A stretch of 29,308 bases of DNA from Pseudomonadota bacterium (GTDB taxonomy: Bacteria > Pseudomonadota > Alphaproteobacteria > Sphingomonadales > Sphingomonadaceae): positions 1-29,308 of the forward strand of contig JAEZFL010000072.1 of assembly GCA_023417515.1 (NCBI GenBank). Reading direction: 5' to 3'. The notes beneath the pieces are model-generated. The model did not search any database. It worked only from the letters and a program-made list of their open reading frames with translations, and was not told where the DNA came from. Position 1 is the stretch's first letter. Every line of letters starts with the position of its first letter. A program made the position numbers and the translations under genes. Below are positions 7,413 through 13,835 of this stretch, piece by piece.

Positions 7413-9335
7413 TCACCCGCGCGGGTGGAAATAGTCGTAGATGCCCTGCGCGGTGGCGCGGCTGATACCGGGGACCTTGGCGATGTCCTCGAGCGCCGCG
7501 TTGCGGACCGCCCGAGCCGTGCCGAAATGCATGAGCAGGGCACGCTTGCGGTTGGGGCCGATGCCGGGGACGTCGTCGAGCGGTGACGCGCCCATCGACT
7601 TGGCGCGCTTGGTTCGGTGGGCGCCGATCGCGAAGCGGTGCGCCTCGTCACGAAGCCGCTGCAGGTAGAACAGCACCGGGTCGTTGGGCGGCAGCTGGAA
7701 ATCGCGGCCGTTCGGCAGGTGGAAGGTTTCGCGGCCGGCATTGCGGTCCGGCCCCTTGCTGACCCCGACGACGGGGATGTCATGGACCCCGGCATCCTCC
7801 ATCACCTCGCACACCGCTGAGAGCTGGCCCTTGCCGCCGTCGATCAGCAGGAGGTCGGGCCAGTCGCCCTTCGACCGGTCCGGATCCTCCTTCTCGAGCC
7901 TCGCGAAGCGGCGGCCCAGCACTTCGCGCATCATCGCGAAATCGTCCCCCGGCACCGTCTCGGGATTGCGGATGTTGAACTTGCGATAGCTGTTCTTGCG
8001 GAAGCCCTCGGGCCCGGCGACGATCATCGCTCCGACGGCATTGGTGCCCTGGACGTGGCTGTTGTCGTACACCTCGATGCGGTTCGGCGGCTCGGGCAAC
8101 TCAAACAGGTCAGCGAGCGCGCGGAGGTTCCTGGCCTGGGTACTGGTTTCGGCCAGCCGCCGGTCGAGCGCTTCCTCGGCATTGCGGGCGGCCTGGGCGA
8201 CGAGCCGGCGCTGCTCGCCGCGCTGCGGCGCCTTGATCTCGACCTTGCGCCCGGCGCGCTCGCCGAACGCCTCCTCCAGCAACTCCCGCTCAGCCATCGC
8301 CCGGTCGAGCAGGATCAGCCGCGGCGGCGGCACTTCCTCGTAGAATTGGACGAGGAAGCTCGACAGGACCTCCTCCTCCGGCACGTCGTTGGTGTGCGCC
8401 GGGAAGAAGCTGCGCGCGCCCCAATTCTGGCCGCCGCGGATGAAGAAGGCCTGGATGCCCATCACGCCGCCCTTGCAGGCAAGCGCGAAGATGTCGGCGT
8501 CCCCAACCCTTTCGGCATGGACCGCCTGGCTGCCCTGGATGAAGGTGAGCGCGCGCAGGCGGTCCCGGTAGACGGCGGCGAGTTCGAAATCCATCGCCTC
8601 GGCGGCCTCTGACATGAGCTTGCCGAGCTTCTGCTGCACCTTGGTCGACCTGCCGGAAAGGAAATCCTTGGCATCGTCGATCAGCTCGGCATAGCCGGCC
8701 TCGTCGATGCGGCCGACGCAGGGCGCCGAGCAGCGCCGGATTTGATAGAGCAGGCAAGGCCGCGAGCGGTTGGCGAAGAAGCTGTCGGTGCAGGAGCGCA
8801 GCAGGAACAGTTTCTGAAGCGCGGTCAGCGTGGTGCGCACCGAGCCGGCACTCGCGAACGGCCCGTAATATTGGCCCTTGTGGCGGCGCGCGCCGCGGTG
8901 AAGCTGGACGCGCGGGAAGGCATGGTCCTCGCGCAGGAGGATGAACGGGAAGCTTTTGTCGTCGCGCAGGAGGACGTTGTAGGGCGGCCGGTAGCGCTTG
9001 ATCAGCTGCGCCTCGAGCAGCAGCGCCTCGGCCTCGTTGTTGGTGGTGACGATCTGCAGGCCGCGGGTCTGCGCGACCATGCGCTGGAGCCGCTTCGTCA
9101 GCCGCGCGACCTGGGTATAGTTGGTCACCCGATTCTTCAGCGAGCGCGCCTTGCCGACATAGAGGACGTCGCCCTTGGCATCGAGCATCCGGTACACGCC
9201 CGGCCGCACCGGCAGAGTGCGCACGACGTCACGGATCGCCTTCACGCCGACCTCGAGGTCGGGCGCGTCCGAGCCGCGCACCGTATAGGTGGCGCGTTCC
9301 TCGTTGAAGCGGTCGGGGGAGTCCGGCTTGGTCAC
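7413..9335 (-). CDS. uvrC: UvrABC excinuclease subunit C
   Basis: Makes the 3' and 5' incisions around bulky DNA lesions in nucleotide excision repair, acting with UvrB on damage found by UvrA. The 640-residue product is slightly longer than the E. coli protein. Domains in order: GIY-YIG nuclease at about 40-120 (GVY at 46-48, YVG at 59-61), a cysteine-containing linker (RPCLLYQIRRCSAPC), the UVR motif that contacts UvrB (about 205-245), the RNase H-like 5' endonuclease region (EVYDNSHVQG; LLIDGGKGQL), and a C-terminal tandem helix-hairpin-helix (DDVPGIGPNRKRALL; KVPGISRATAQGIYDYF). It starts with GTG at 9335. About 54 bp separate it from the divergent gene at 9390. No SOS box was recognised. 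Confidence 0.97.
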   Translation of the reverse strand: MTKPDSPDRFNEERATYTVRGSDAPDLEVGVKAIRDVVRTLPVRPGVYRMLDAKGDVLYVGKARSLKNRVTNYTQVARLTKRLQRMVAQTRGLQIVTTNNEAEALLLEAQLIKRYRPPYNVLLRDDKSFPFILLREDHAFPRVQLHRGARRHKGQYYGPFASAGSVRTTLTALQKLFLLRSCTDSFFANRSRPCLLYQIRRCSAPCVGRIDEAGYAELIDDAKDFLSGRSTKVQQKLGKLMSEAAEAMDFELAAVYRDRLRALTFIQGSQAVHAERVGDADIFALACKGGVMGIQAFFIRGGQNWGARSFFPAHTNDVPEEEVLSSFLVQFYEEVPPPRLILLDRAMAERELLEEAFGERAGRKVEIKAPQRGEQRRLVAQAARNAEEALDRRLAETSTQARNLRALADLFELPEPPNRIEVYDNSHVQGTNAVGAMIVAGPEGFRKNSYRKFNIRNPETVPGDDFAMMREVLGRRFARLEKEDPDRSKGDWPDLLLIDGGKGQLSAVCEVMEDAGVHDIPVVGVSKGPDRNAGRETFHLPNGRDFQLPPNDPVLFYLQRLRDEAHRFAIGAHRTKRAKSMGASPLDDVPGIGPNRKRALLMHFGTARAVRNAALEDIAKVPGISRATAQGIYDYFHPRG

Positions 9336-9389
9336 CGGGCCGGTTTAGGTCGGCTGGCAAGGAGCGCAATTGCCCTTTAGCTTCCGCCC

Positions 9390-9989
9390 ATGTTCCACGA
9401 GCAAAGGTCCGCCGCTTTGCGCCAGGAGGCGCTCGACCTGATCACCGGATCGGGCATGGCGGCCGTGCTCGAGCAGCAGTTTCGCCGGCCGATGATCGTC
9501 GGCAGCGTCGCTCTGGACCTGATGACGTGGCGCGACATCGACATCTACGTGCCGCTGGAGTCCGCCGAGCGCGACCGCTTCGTCGCGGTGCTGCCGCCGG
9601 TCGTGGCCGCGCTGGGGGCGACCGGGCATGTCGCCTACCGAATCACCTACAATGACGAATGGTTCAGGCCGCGCGGCGATTATGGCCAGGGCTATTATCT
9701 CGGCTTCCGAATCGCCGCGGGCGACGGCCACGAGTGGAAGATCGACCTGTGGGCCTGGGACCCGGCCACATACGAGCGGAAGCTGAGCGACTTCGCGGCT
9801 CTCGACGAGCGGCTCCGCCGCGCCGACCGCGCACTGATCCTGCGCCTGAAATCGGAAGCGCAGGGACTGCCCGGCTTCCGCGACTGGATCACGAGCCACG
9901 ACATCTACCAGTTCGTGCTCGACGAAGCGGGCACCACCCTGGGCGAGCTCGAGGATTATTGCGCGGAGCGGCGTCGGGCCGGGCGGTGA
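9390..9989 (+). CDS. Predicted nucleotidyltransferase-fold protein
   Basis: A 199-residue protein with the pattern of a Pol-beta-like nucleotidyltransferase: Gly38-Ser39 (IVGSVALD), nine residues, then Asp49-Ile-Asp51 (RDIDIYV), and a third hydrophobic-flanked carboxylate Asp119 in EWKIDLWAW. This matches GS-x9-DxD plus a distal D, the metal-binding triad of the superfamily. After it come a basic helical region (RRADRALILRLKSEAQG) and a conserved-looking SHDIYQFVLDEAG segment. Substrate and role are unknown; the superfamily includes tRNA, antibiotic and toxin-antitoxin (MNT) nucleotidyltransferases. There is no HEPN-type partner next to it, which argues against a MNT-HEPN toxin-antitoxin pair. 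It stands alone, divergent from uvrC, with a hairpin downstream. Confidence 0.72.
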   Translation: MFHEQRSAALRQEALDLITGSGMAAVLEQQFRRPMIVGSVALDLMTWRDIDIYVPLESAERDRFVAVLPPVVAALGATGHVAYRITYNDEWFRPRGDYGQGYYLGFRIAAGDGHEWKIDLWAWDPATYERKLSDFAALDERLRRADRALILRLKSEAQGLPGFRDWITSHDIYQFVLDEAGTTLGELEDYCAERRRAGR

Positions 9990-10013
9990 GCATCGTAGCG
10001 GGATGCAATTAAG

Positions 10014-10035
10014 CCCCTCCCTTGAAGGGGAGGGG
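10014..10035. terminator. G-rich hairpin between convergent genes
   Basis: CCCCTCCC (10014-10021) pairs with GGGAGGGG (10028-10035) across a six-base loop. It lies between the end of the nucleotidyltransferase-fold gene (9989) and the end of atpF (10043). No T-run follows on either strand, so termination would be inefficient. It looks like the short form of the G-rich palindrome seen elsewhere in this window. Confidence 0.5.
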
Positions 10036-10042
10036 TTAGCGA

Positions 10043-10675
10043 TCAGTGAACCCGGCCCAGCCCCTGGATGGCCTGGTCGACCAGCTTGCGGTCCTGCGCC
10101 TCGTCGAGGCGCTCGCGGATGAGCTGCTCGGCGGCGGCGGCGGCGGCCTGGGCGGCCCGGGCGCGAACCTCGTCGACCGCGGCGCGCTCGGCGGCGGCGA
10201 TCTTGTCCTCGGCCATTCGGGTGCGACGCGCGACGAGCGCCTCGGCGTCGTGGCCGGCCTTGGTCAGGATGGCCTGGGCCTCGGTTTCGGCCTGGCTCAT
10301 CATTCCGGCGACCTCGCTGTCGACGCTGGCGAGCTTGCGGGCATATTCGTCGCGAAGCGCCTCGGCCTCGGCGCGGATCGCCTTGGCCTCTTCGAGGCGC
10401 GTGCGGATCGCGGCGATCTGCCTGTCGAGGCCGCCGGTGATCAGCGCCGGGACCTTCTTCCAGATGAGGATCGCGATGAACACCGCCATCGCCAGCGACA
10501 CGAACACGGTCGCGTCTAGGATCCCGGCGACCGATGGATCCGGATGGTTCTCATGGCCGACGCCGCCCGCCTCCACCTCGAGAGCCTCGGCGCCCGTGTG
10601 CGGGGAGCCCTGAAGCTCGGCCGCGTTGGACAGATTGTGGGCGACGAGCGCGTCGCCGGAGGGGGCCTCAGCCAT
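10043..10675 (-). CDS. atpF: F1F0 ATP synthase subunit b
   Basis: Peripheral-stalk subunit that holds the F1 head against rotation; anchored in the inner membrane. From the ATG at 10675 it has 210 residues. A hydrophilic N-terminal stretch of about 48 residues precedes the membrane helix (ATVFVSLAMAVFIAILIW). The usual KVPALITGGLDRQIAAI boundary follows, then a long Ala/Glu/Arg-rich coiled coil to the end. The ATG lies inside the end of atpF', giving an 8-bp overlap and probable translational coupling. A longer in-frame start at 10735 would lie deep in atpF' and is rejected. The N-terminal extension is longer than in most b subunits. This is the last gene of the F0 operon; the F1 genes are not in the window, as expected where F0 and F1 operons are separate. 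Confidence 0.95.
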   Translation of the reverse strand: MAEAPSGDALVAHNLSNAAELQGSPHTGAEALEVEAGGVGHENHPDPSVAGILDATVFVSLAMAVFIAILIWKKVPALITGGLDRQIAAIRTRLEEAKAIRAEAEALRDEYARKLASVDSEVAGMMSQAETEAQAILTKAGHDAEALVARRTRMAEDKIAAAERAAVDEVRARAAQAAAAAAEQLIRERLDEAQDRKLVDQAIQGLGRVH

Positions 10676-11159
10676 GGAGCACCTTTTCGACGGCCTGACG
10701 GGCCTCGCCTTCTTCGACCTCGGTCTCGGCGACACGGCGGACGATGTCGCGCGCGGCCTCGGTCGCGACGGCCCCGATCTCGGTCAGCGCCGCCTGCTGG
10801 GCCGCGGCGATGCGCGCCTCGGCCTCGCTGACCTTGGCATCGAGCTCGGCATTGGCGGCGCCTAGACGCTTCTCCGACGCCTTGGCGCCGGCGGCACGCG
10901 CCTCGGCGAGCTTGCGCTTGGCCTGCTCGCGCGCAGCATTCTCCTGAGCCCGCCACTGCTCCTCGGCCGCATCGGCCGCGGCGCGCGCGGCTTCGGCGGT
11001 GGCGAGGTCGTCGGCGACCGTGCGGTCACGAAGCTCGACCGTGCTCACGACCTTGCTCGCCATGCCCCGGCCGATGACCAGGTAGACGATGCCGAACGTG
11101 ACCAGCAGCCAGAAGATCTGCGATCCGTAAGTGGCGGCGAGTTGCTCGATTTGAGGCAT
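10668..11159 (-). CDS. atpF': F1F0 ATP synthase subunit b'
   Basis: Second, diverged peripheral-stalk subunit, paired with b as a heterodimer in alphaproteobacteria and cyanobacteria. It has 163 residues. The membrane helix is close to the N-terminus (SQIFWLLVTFGIVYLVIG), as is typical of b', and a heptad-like Ala/Glu/Arg-rich coiled coil follows (AEAARAAADAAEEQWRAQE and onward). The stop codon overlaps the atpF start by 8 bp. Upstream, a 117-bp gap to atpE contains a REP-like palindrome (11181-11264), unusual within an otherwise tight operon. Confidence 0.95.
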   Translation of the reverse strand: MPQIEQLAATYGSQIFWLLVTFGIVYLVIGRGMASKVVSTVELRDRTVADDLATAEAARAAADAAEEQWRAQENAAREQAKRKLAEARAAGAKASEKRLGAANAELDAKVSEAEARIAAAQQAALTEIGAVATEAARDIVRRVAETEVEEGEARQAVEKVLHG

Positions 11160-11180
11160 TGGCGCTCAGTTCTTCCCTAC

Positions 11181-11264
11181 CCCGCTCGTCCTGAGCCTGT
11201 CGAAGGACCGCCTTTCTTCATCGGGAAGGAAGGACAGGGCTTCGACAAGCTCAGCCTGAGCGGG
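11181..11264. repeat. REP-like palindrome inside the atp operon
   Basis: Left arm CCCGCTC-GTC-CTGAGCCTGTCGAAG at 11181-11205; the right arm, ending at 11264, reads in reverse complement CCCGCTC-AGG-CTGAGCTTGTCGAAG. The arms are separated by about 34 bases. A second copy of the family is at 12837-12945. This CTGAGC-TTGTCGAAG palindrome is one I associate with sphingomonad intergenic regions. Transcribed in the atp mRNA it could form a long imperfect stem just after atpE. Confidence 0.8.
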
Positions 11265-11275
11265 CATGGAATCAG

Positions 11276-11509
11276 TTAGGCGACGAAGATCAGGATCATC
11301 GCCACGACGAAGGCGAGCAGGCCGAGAAGCTCAGCGGCGGCGAAGCCGATGAACAGGCGGCCCTGCTGGCTGTCGGCGGCACCCGGATTGCGCAGGGCGC
11401 TCTCCAGGAAGTTGCCGAAGACCGTTCCCACGCCGATCGCGGCCATGCCCGCGCCGATCGCCGCGAGACCGGCGCCAATGAGCTTCGCTGCTTCTGCGTC
11501 CATTTCCAT
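11276..11509 (-). CDS. atpE: F1F0 ATP synthase subunit c
   Basis: Proteolipid that forms the rotating c-ring; each monomer carries one proton-binding carboxylate. The 77 residues form two hydrophobic hairpin helices: the first with a Gly/Ala-rich packing motif (IGAGLAAIGAGMAAIGVG), the second with the ion-carrying Glu60 in FAAAELLGL. The polar loop contains ArgAsnPro (40-42), which contacts F1 gamma/epsilon. There is no obvious sodium-coordination set, so proton coupling is expected. GAGGAG lies four bases before the ATG at 11509 and ten before a second in-frame ATG at 11503, so the true start could be either. Preceded by atpB, followed by the REP-like palindrome. Confidence 0.96.
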   Translation of the reverse strand: MEMDAEAAKLIGAGLAAIGAGMAAIGVGTVFGNFLESALRNPGAADSQQGRLFIGFAAAELLGLLAFVVAMILIFVA

Positions 11510-11558
11510 TTCACTCCTCAGATAATCAGGTAACAGGTTGAACTAACTCTTCGAAAAC

Positions 11559-12341
11559 TCAGTGCAGATGCTCGGCGTCGTGGATGTAGAGCGACGTCAG
11601 CAGAGCAAAGACATAGGCCTGGATGCCGGCGACCAGCACTTCGAGCGCGGAGATGCCGACCATCAGCGCGAAACTGGGAATGCCGACCACGCCGCCCCAC
11701 AGCGCGCCGGCATTGGTCGAGTTGATCACGAAGCCGGCGAGCACCTTCAGAAGGATGTGGCCCGCGGTCATCGCGACGAACAGTCGAAGACCCAGCGAGA
11801 ACGGCCGGAACAGGAAGGAGATCAGCTCGATCAGGAAGATCAGCGGGATCATCAGGAACGGCGTGCCGTGCGGCACGAACAGGCTGAAGAACTTGAGCCC
11901 ATGCCTCCAGAAGCCGACGATCAGCACGATCGAGAAGCTCATGATCGCCAGCACGCCGGTCACGGTGAAGTGGCTGGTGAAGGTGAACGGGTGAAGCCCG
12001 ATCAGCCCCAGCGGAAGCATCCCGAGCAGGTTGGCGAACAGGATGAACATGAACAGCGAGAAGACGTAGGGCAGATATTTGCGGCCGCCCTTGCCGATGC
12101 TCTCGTCGAGCATCTTGGTGACGAAGCCGGTGAAGCCCTCGACCATCATCTGCCAGCGGCCGGGGACAATGGCCTGCTTCATGCCGCCGAGCATGAACAG
12201 CCACAGCAGGACGACCGTCGCGATCATCCACGCGGCGCTGTTGGTAAAGGCGATCTGCGTGTCGCCAATGGTGAAGAGGTCGGCGATCGTCTGCACCTGG
12301 AACTGGTGCATCGGGTCGATCGCGGTCGATTCTTCGGCCAT
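11559..12341 (-). CDS. atpB: F1F0 ATP synthase subunit a
   Basis: Membrane stator subunit that provides the two proton half-channels next to the c-ring. It has 260 residues with about six hydrophobic segments. The essential arginine lies in the conserved FSLGLRLFVAMTAGHILLKVLAGF region (LGLRLF, corresponding to E. coli Arg210). The last helix region (AGIQAYVFALLTSLYIHDAEHLH) has the family's conserved Q-x-YVF-x-LLT-x-YI pattern. The gene lies between atpI (47 bp upstream) and atpE (49 bp downstream). The ribosome-binding site is weak (ACTGAGC). Confidence 0.96.
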   Translation of the reverse strand: MAEESTAIDPMHQFQVQTIADLFTIGDTQIAFTNSAAWMIATVVLLWLFMLGGMKQAIVPGRWQMMVEGFTGFVTKMLDESIGKGGRKYLPYVFSLFMFILFANLLGMLPLGLIGLHPFTFTSHFTVTGVLAIMSFSIVLIVGFWRHGLKFFSLFVPHGTPFLMIPLIFLIELISFLFRPFSLGLRLFVAMTAGHILLKVLAGFVINSTNAGALWGGVVGIPSFALMVGISALEVLVAGIQAYVFALLTSLYIHDAEHLH

Positions 12342-12388
12342 GCTCAGTCGGTTCCGTCTTAAAATCGTGCGCCAAGCGCCCGCTCAGA

Positions 12389-12703
12389 TCACGGGCGCTT
12401 GCTGGAAAGCCTGATGATGTTCCTGAACCCGCTGACGATTCCGAGAATCGTCAGCGCGATCAGGAGCCAAGGGGAAGTGCCGAGCAGCCAGTCGAGCGTC
12501 CAGCCGACCACCGCACCTCCGAAAATCCCGCCGAGCAGATAGGAAAGGACGCGCATGCCGAGACGATAATCGTCATCGCCCGTGTCGCGTCCTTCACCCG
12601 ACCTGCTCGCCTCTTCGGTTCGCGCGCGCCGCAAACGCTCATCAAGCGCGTCCAGGCGGGCGTCCTCGTCGAGGGGGTCCAGTCCGGGCTCTTTGCTGGG
12701 CAA
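12389..12703 (-). CDS. atpI: AtpZ/AtpI family F0 assembly protein, TTG start
   Basis: Small membrane protein thought to help c-ring assembly. No ATG fits: the frame stays open far upstream, but that part is antisense to radC and the repeats. TTG at 12703 has GGAG seven bases upstream and gives a 104-residue product of normal size (MPSKEPGLDPLDED...). The first half is charged and cytoplasmic (DALDERLRRARTEEASRSGEGRDTGDDD). The second half has two hydrophobic segments with the family motif GGIFGGAVVGWTLDWLLGTSPWLLIALT, ending in FRNIIRL. An ATG at MRVLSYLL is an alternative that would lose the charged half. It is the first gene of the F0 operon. Confidence 0.88.
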   Translation of the reverse strand: MPSKEPGLDPLDEDARLDALDERLRRARTEEASRSGEGRDTGDDDYRLGMRVLSYLLGGIFGGAVVGWTLDWLLGTSPWLLIALTILGIVSGFRNIIRLSSKRP

Positions 12704-12738
12704 TCCGCTTCTCCGTGGATAGCGCCTGTGAAGGGCGT

Positions 12739-12766
12739 CCAAGCGGCCAAGCGCATGTGCCAAGCG
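12739..12766 (-). promoter_or_regulatory. Three CGCTTGG direct repeats upstream of the atp operon
   Basis: On the minus strand the heptamer CGCTTGG occurs three times (12760-12766, 12747-12753, 12739-12745), starting 36 bases upstream of the atpI start codon. Spacing is uneven (six bases and one base). It may be a protein-binding cluster or simply low-complexity sequence; no promoter could be read with confidence nearby. Confidence 0.25.
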
Positions 12767-12836
12767 GCGAGCCCGCCAAGGCGCGGCCCCTTTAGGAAGG
12801 GGGGAGATTCGAGTCAACATGGCGCGGCTCTCGGTC

Positions 12837-12945
12837 CGTTCATCCTGAGCCCCAACCGCGTTCGGCCCCGAGCTTGTCGAAGGGCGGTCCTTCTTCCTAC
12901 AAGGGAAAGGCAAGGACAGGGCTTCGACAAGCTCAGCCTGAACGG
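12837..12945. repeat. REP-like palindrome, second copy, with a doubled left arm
   Basis: The right arm (about 12914-12945) reads in reverse complement CCGTTCAGGCTGAGC-TTGTCGAAG. The left side has a truncated arm CCGTTCATCCTGAGC (12837-12850, reading from the CCG) followed by a second, diverged arm ending GAGCTTGTCGAAGG (12870-12883). This is the same family as 11181-11264. It fills most of the 255-bp gap between the divergent atpI and radC genes, just ahead of the radC start at 12959. Confidence 0.8.
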
Positions 12946-12958
12946 GTTGGGGGTAAGG

Positions 12959-13645
12959 GTGGGCGAATCTGATCCGACCGTCGATCATAGCGGCCATCGT
13001 GCGCGGCTTCGCCAGCGTCTCGCCGAGGGTGGCCCCGATGCGCTGCTCGACCACGAGCTGGTCGAATATCTTCTCGCCCTCGCAATGCCGCGCCGCGACA
13101 CCAAGCCGCTCGCCAAGCAACTGATCAGCCGGTTCGGCGGATTCGGCCGGCTCCTGTCCGCGGATCAAGAGGCCCTGCAGCGCGAGGGCCTGACCGAAGG
13201 CCAGGTCGCTGCGCTGAAGATCGCCCAGGCCGCGGCGCTGCGCCTGCTGCGCTCCGAGATCGCCGAGCAGCCGATCCTCGGCTCGTGGCAGGCCCTGCTC
13301 GACTATCTCCATGCCGACATGGCCCATCTCGCCGTCGAGCGCGTGCGCGTGCTGTTTCTCGATTCGAAGAACCGCCTGATCCGCGACGAGCCGATGTGGG
13401 AAGGATCGGTCGACGAAAGCGCCGTCCATGTGCGCGAGATCGTCCGCCGGGCGCTCGACTACCAGGCCACCGGCCTCATCATCGTTCACAACCATCCATC
13501 GGGCGATCCCCGCCCCAGCCCACAGGACATCGCGATCACCAAGGACATTGCCGATGCCGCGCGGCACCTCAAGATCACGCTTCACGACCACGTCATCGTA
13601 GGACGGAGCGGCCACGCAAGCCTGCGCGCGCTGGGTTTGATGTAG
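12959..13645 (+). CDS. radC: RadC family JAB/MPN-domain protein, GTG start
   Basis: Widespread conserved protein whose biochemical role is unsettled; it was historically linked to DNA repair, a link later disputed. From GTG at 12959 it has 228 residues. Longer in-frame starts back to 12728 would translate the REP-like repeat and are rejected. N-terminal region: helix-hairpin-helix-like helices (GHRARLRQRL; LISRFGGFGRLL). C-terminal domain: JAMM/MPN+ zinc-binding motif intact as HNHPSGDPRPSPQD (His177, His179, Asp190), with the upstream LFLDSKNRLIRDE strand typical of RadC. The metal ligands suggest hydrolase ability. Related genes also occur in mobile elements, but here the setting is housekeeping. 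Confidence 0.93.
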   Translation: MGESDPTVDHSGHRARLRQRLAEGGPDALLDHELVEYLLALAMPRRDTKPLAKQLISRFGGFGRLLSADQEALQREGLTEGQVAALKIAQAAALRLLRSEIAEQPILGSWQALLDYLHADMAHLAVERVRVLFLDSKNRLIRDEPMWEGSVDESAVHVREIVRRALDYQATGLIIVHNHPSGDPRPSPQDIAITKDIADAARHLKITLHDHVIVGRSGHASLRALGLM

Positions 13646-13650
13646 CCTTC

Positions 13651-13804
13651 GATCCTCCCTGTGAGCCGCAGGCTCATGGGGAGGGGGACCGCTCGCGAAG
13701 CGAGGGGTGGAGGGGCTTTCCAAGTTCGCGCCAAGCCCCTCCACCACCGACTGCGGCGGCGGTCCCCCTCCCCATCCCGCTGCGCGGGACAGGGAGGATT
13801 GATC
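13651..13804. repeat. Large modular palindrome with small hairpins inside each arm
   Basis: The two arms are near-perfect reverse complements: ATCCTCCCTGT, a mini-hairpin, ATGGGGAGGGGGACCGC, a second mini-hairpin, GGTGGAGGGGCTT. Within the arms, 5-bp stems with three-base loops occur at 13663-13675 (GAGCC-GCA-GGCTC), 13692-13704 (CTCGC-GAA-GCGAG), 13748-13760 (CCGAC-TGC-GGCGG, one mismatch) and 13776-13788 (CCCGC-TGC-GCGGG). It fills the gap between radC and purB. No protein-coding capacity is credible. Confidence 0.88.
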
Positions 13805-13835
13805 CCTCCCCCTCCCCCTCCTAGAGGCTCGGCGC

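Noticed and set aside
9390..9989. MNT-HEPN toxin-antitoxin pair
   Set aside because: The nucleotidyltransferase-like protein has no adjacent HEPN-type gene; its neighbours are uvrC and atpF, both facing away from or into it.
12739..12766. Possible sigma-54 promoter (TTGGCAC...TTGG) upstream of atpI
   Set aside because: The -12 half is shifted by one base relative to TGGCAC-N5-TTGC spacing and lacks the GC; better explained by the CGCTTGG repeats.
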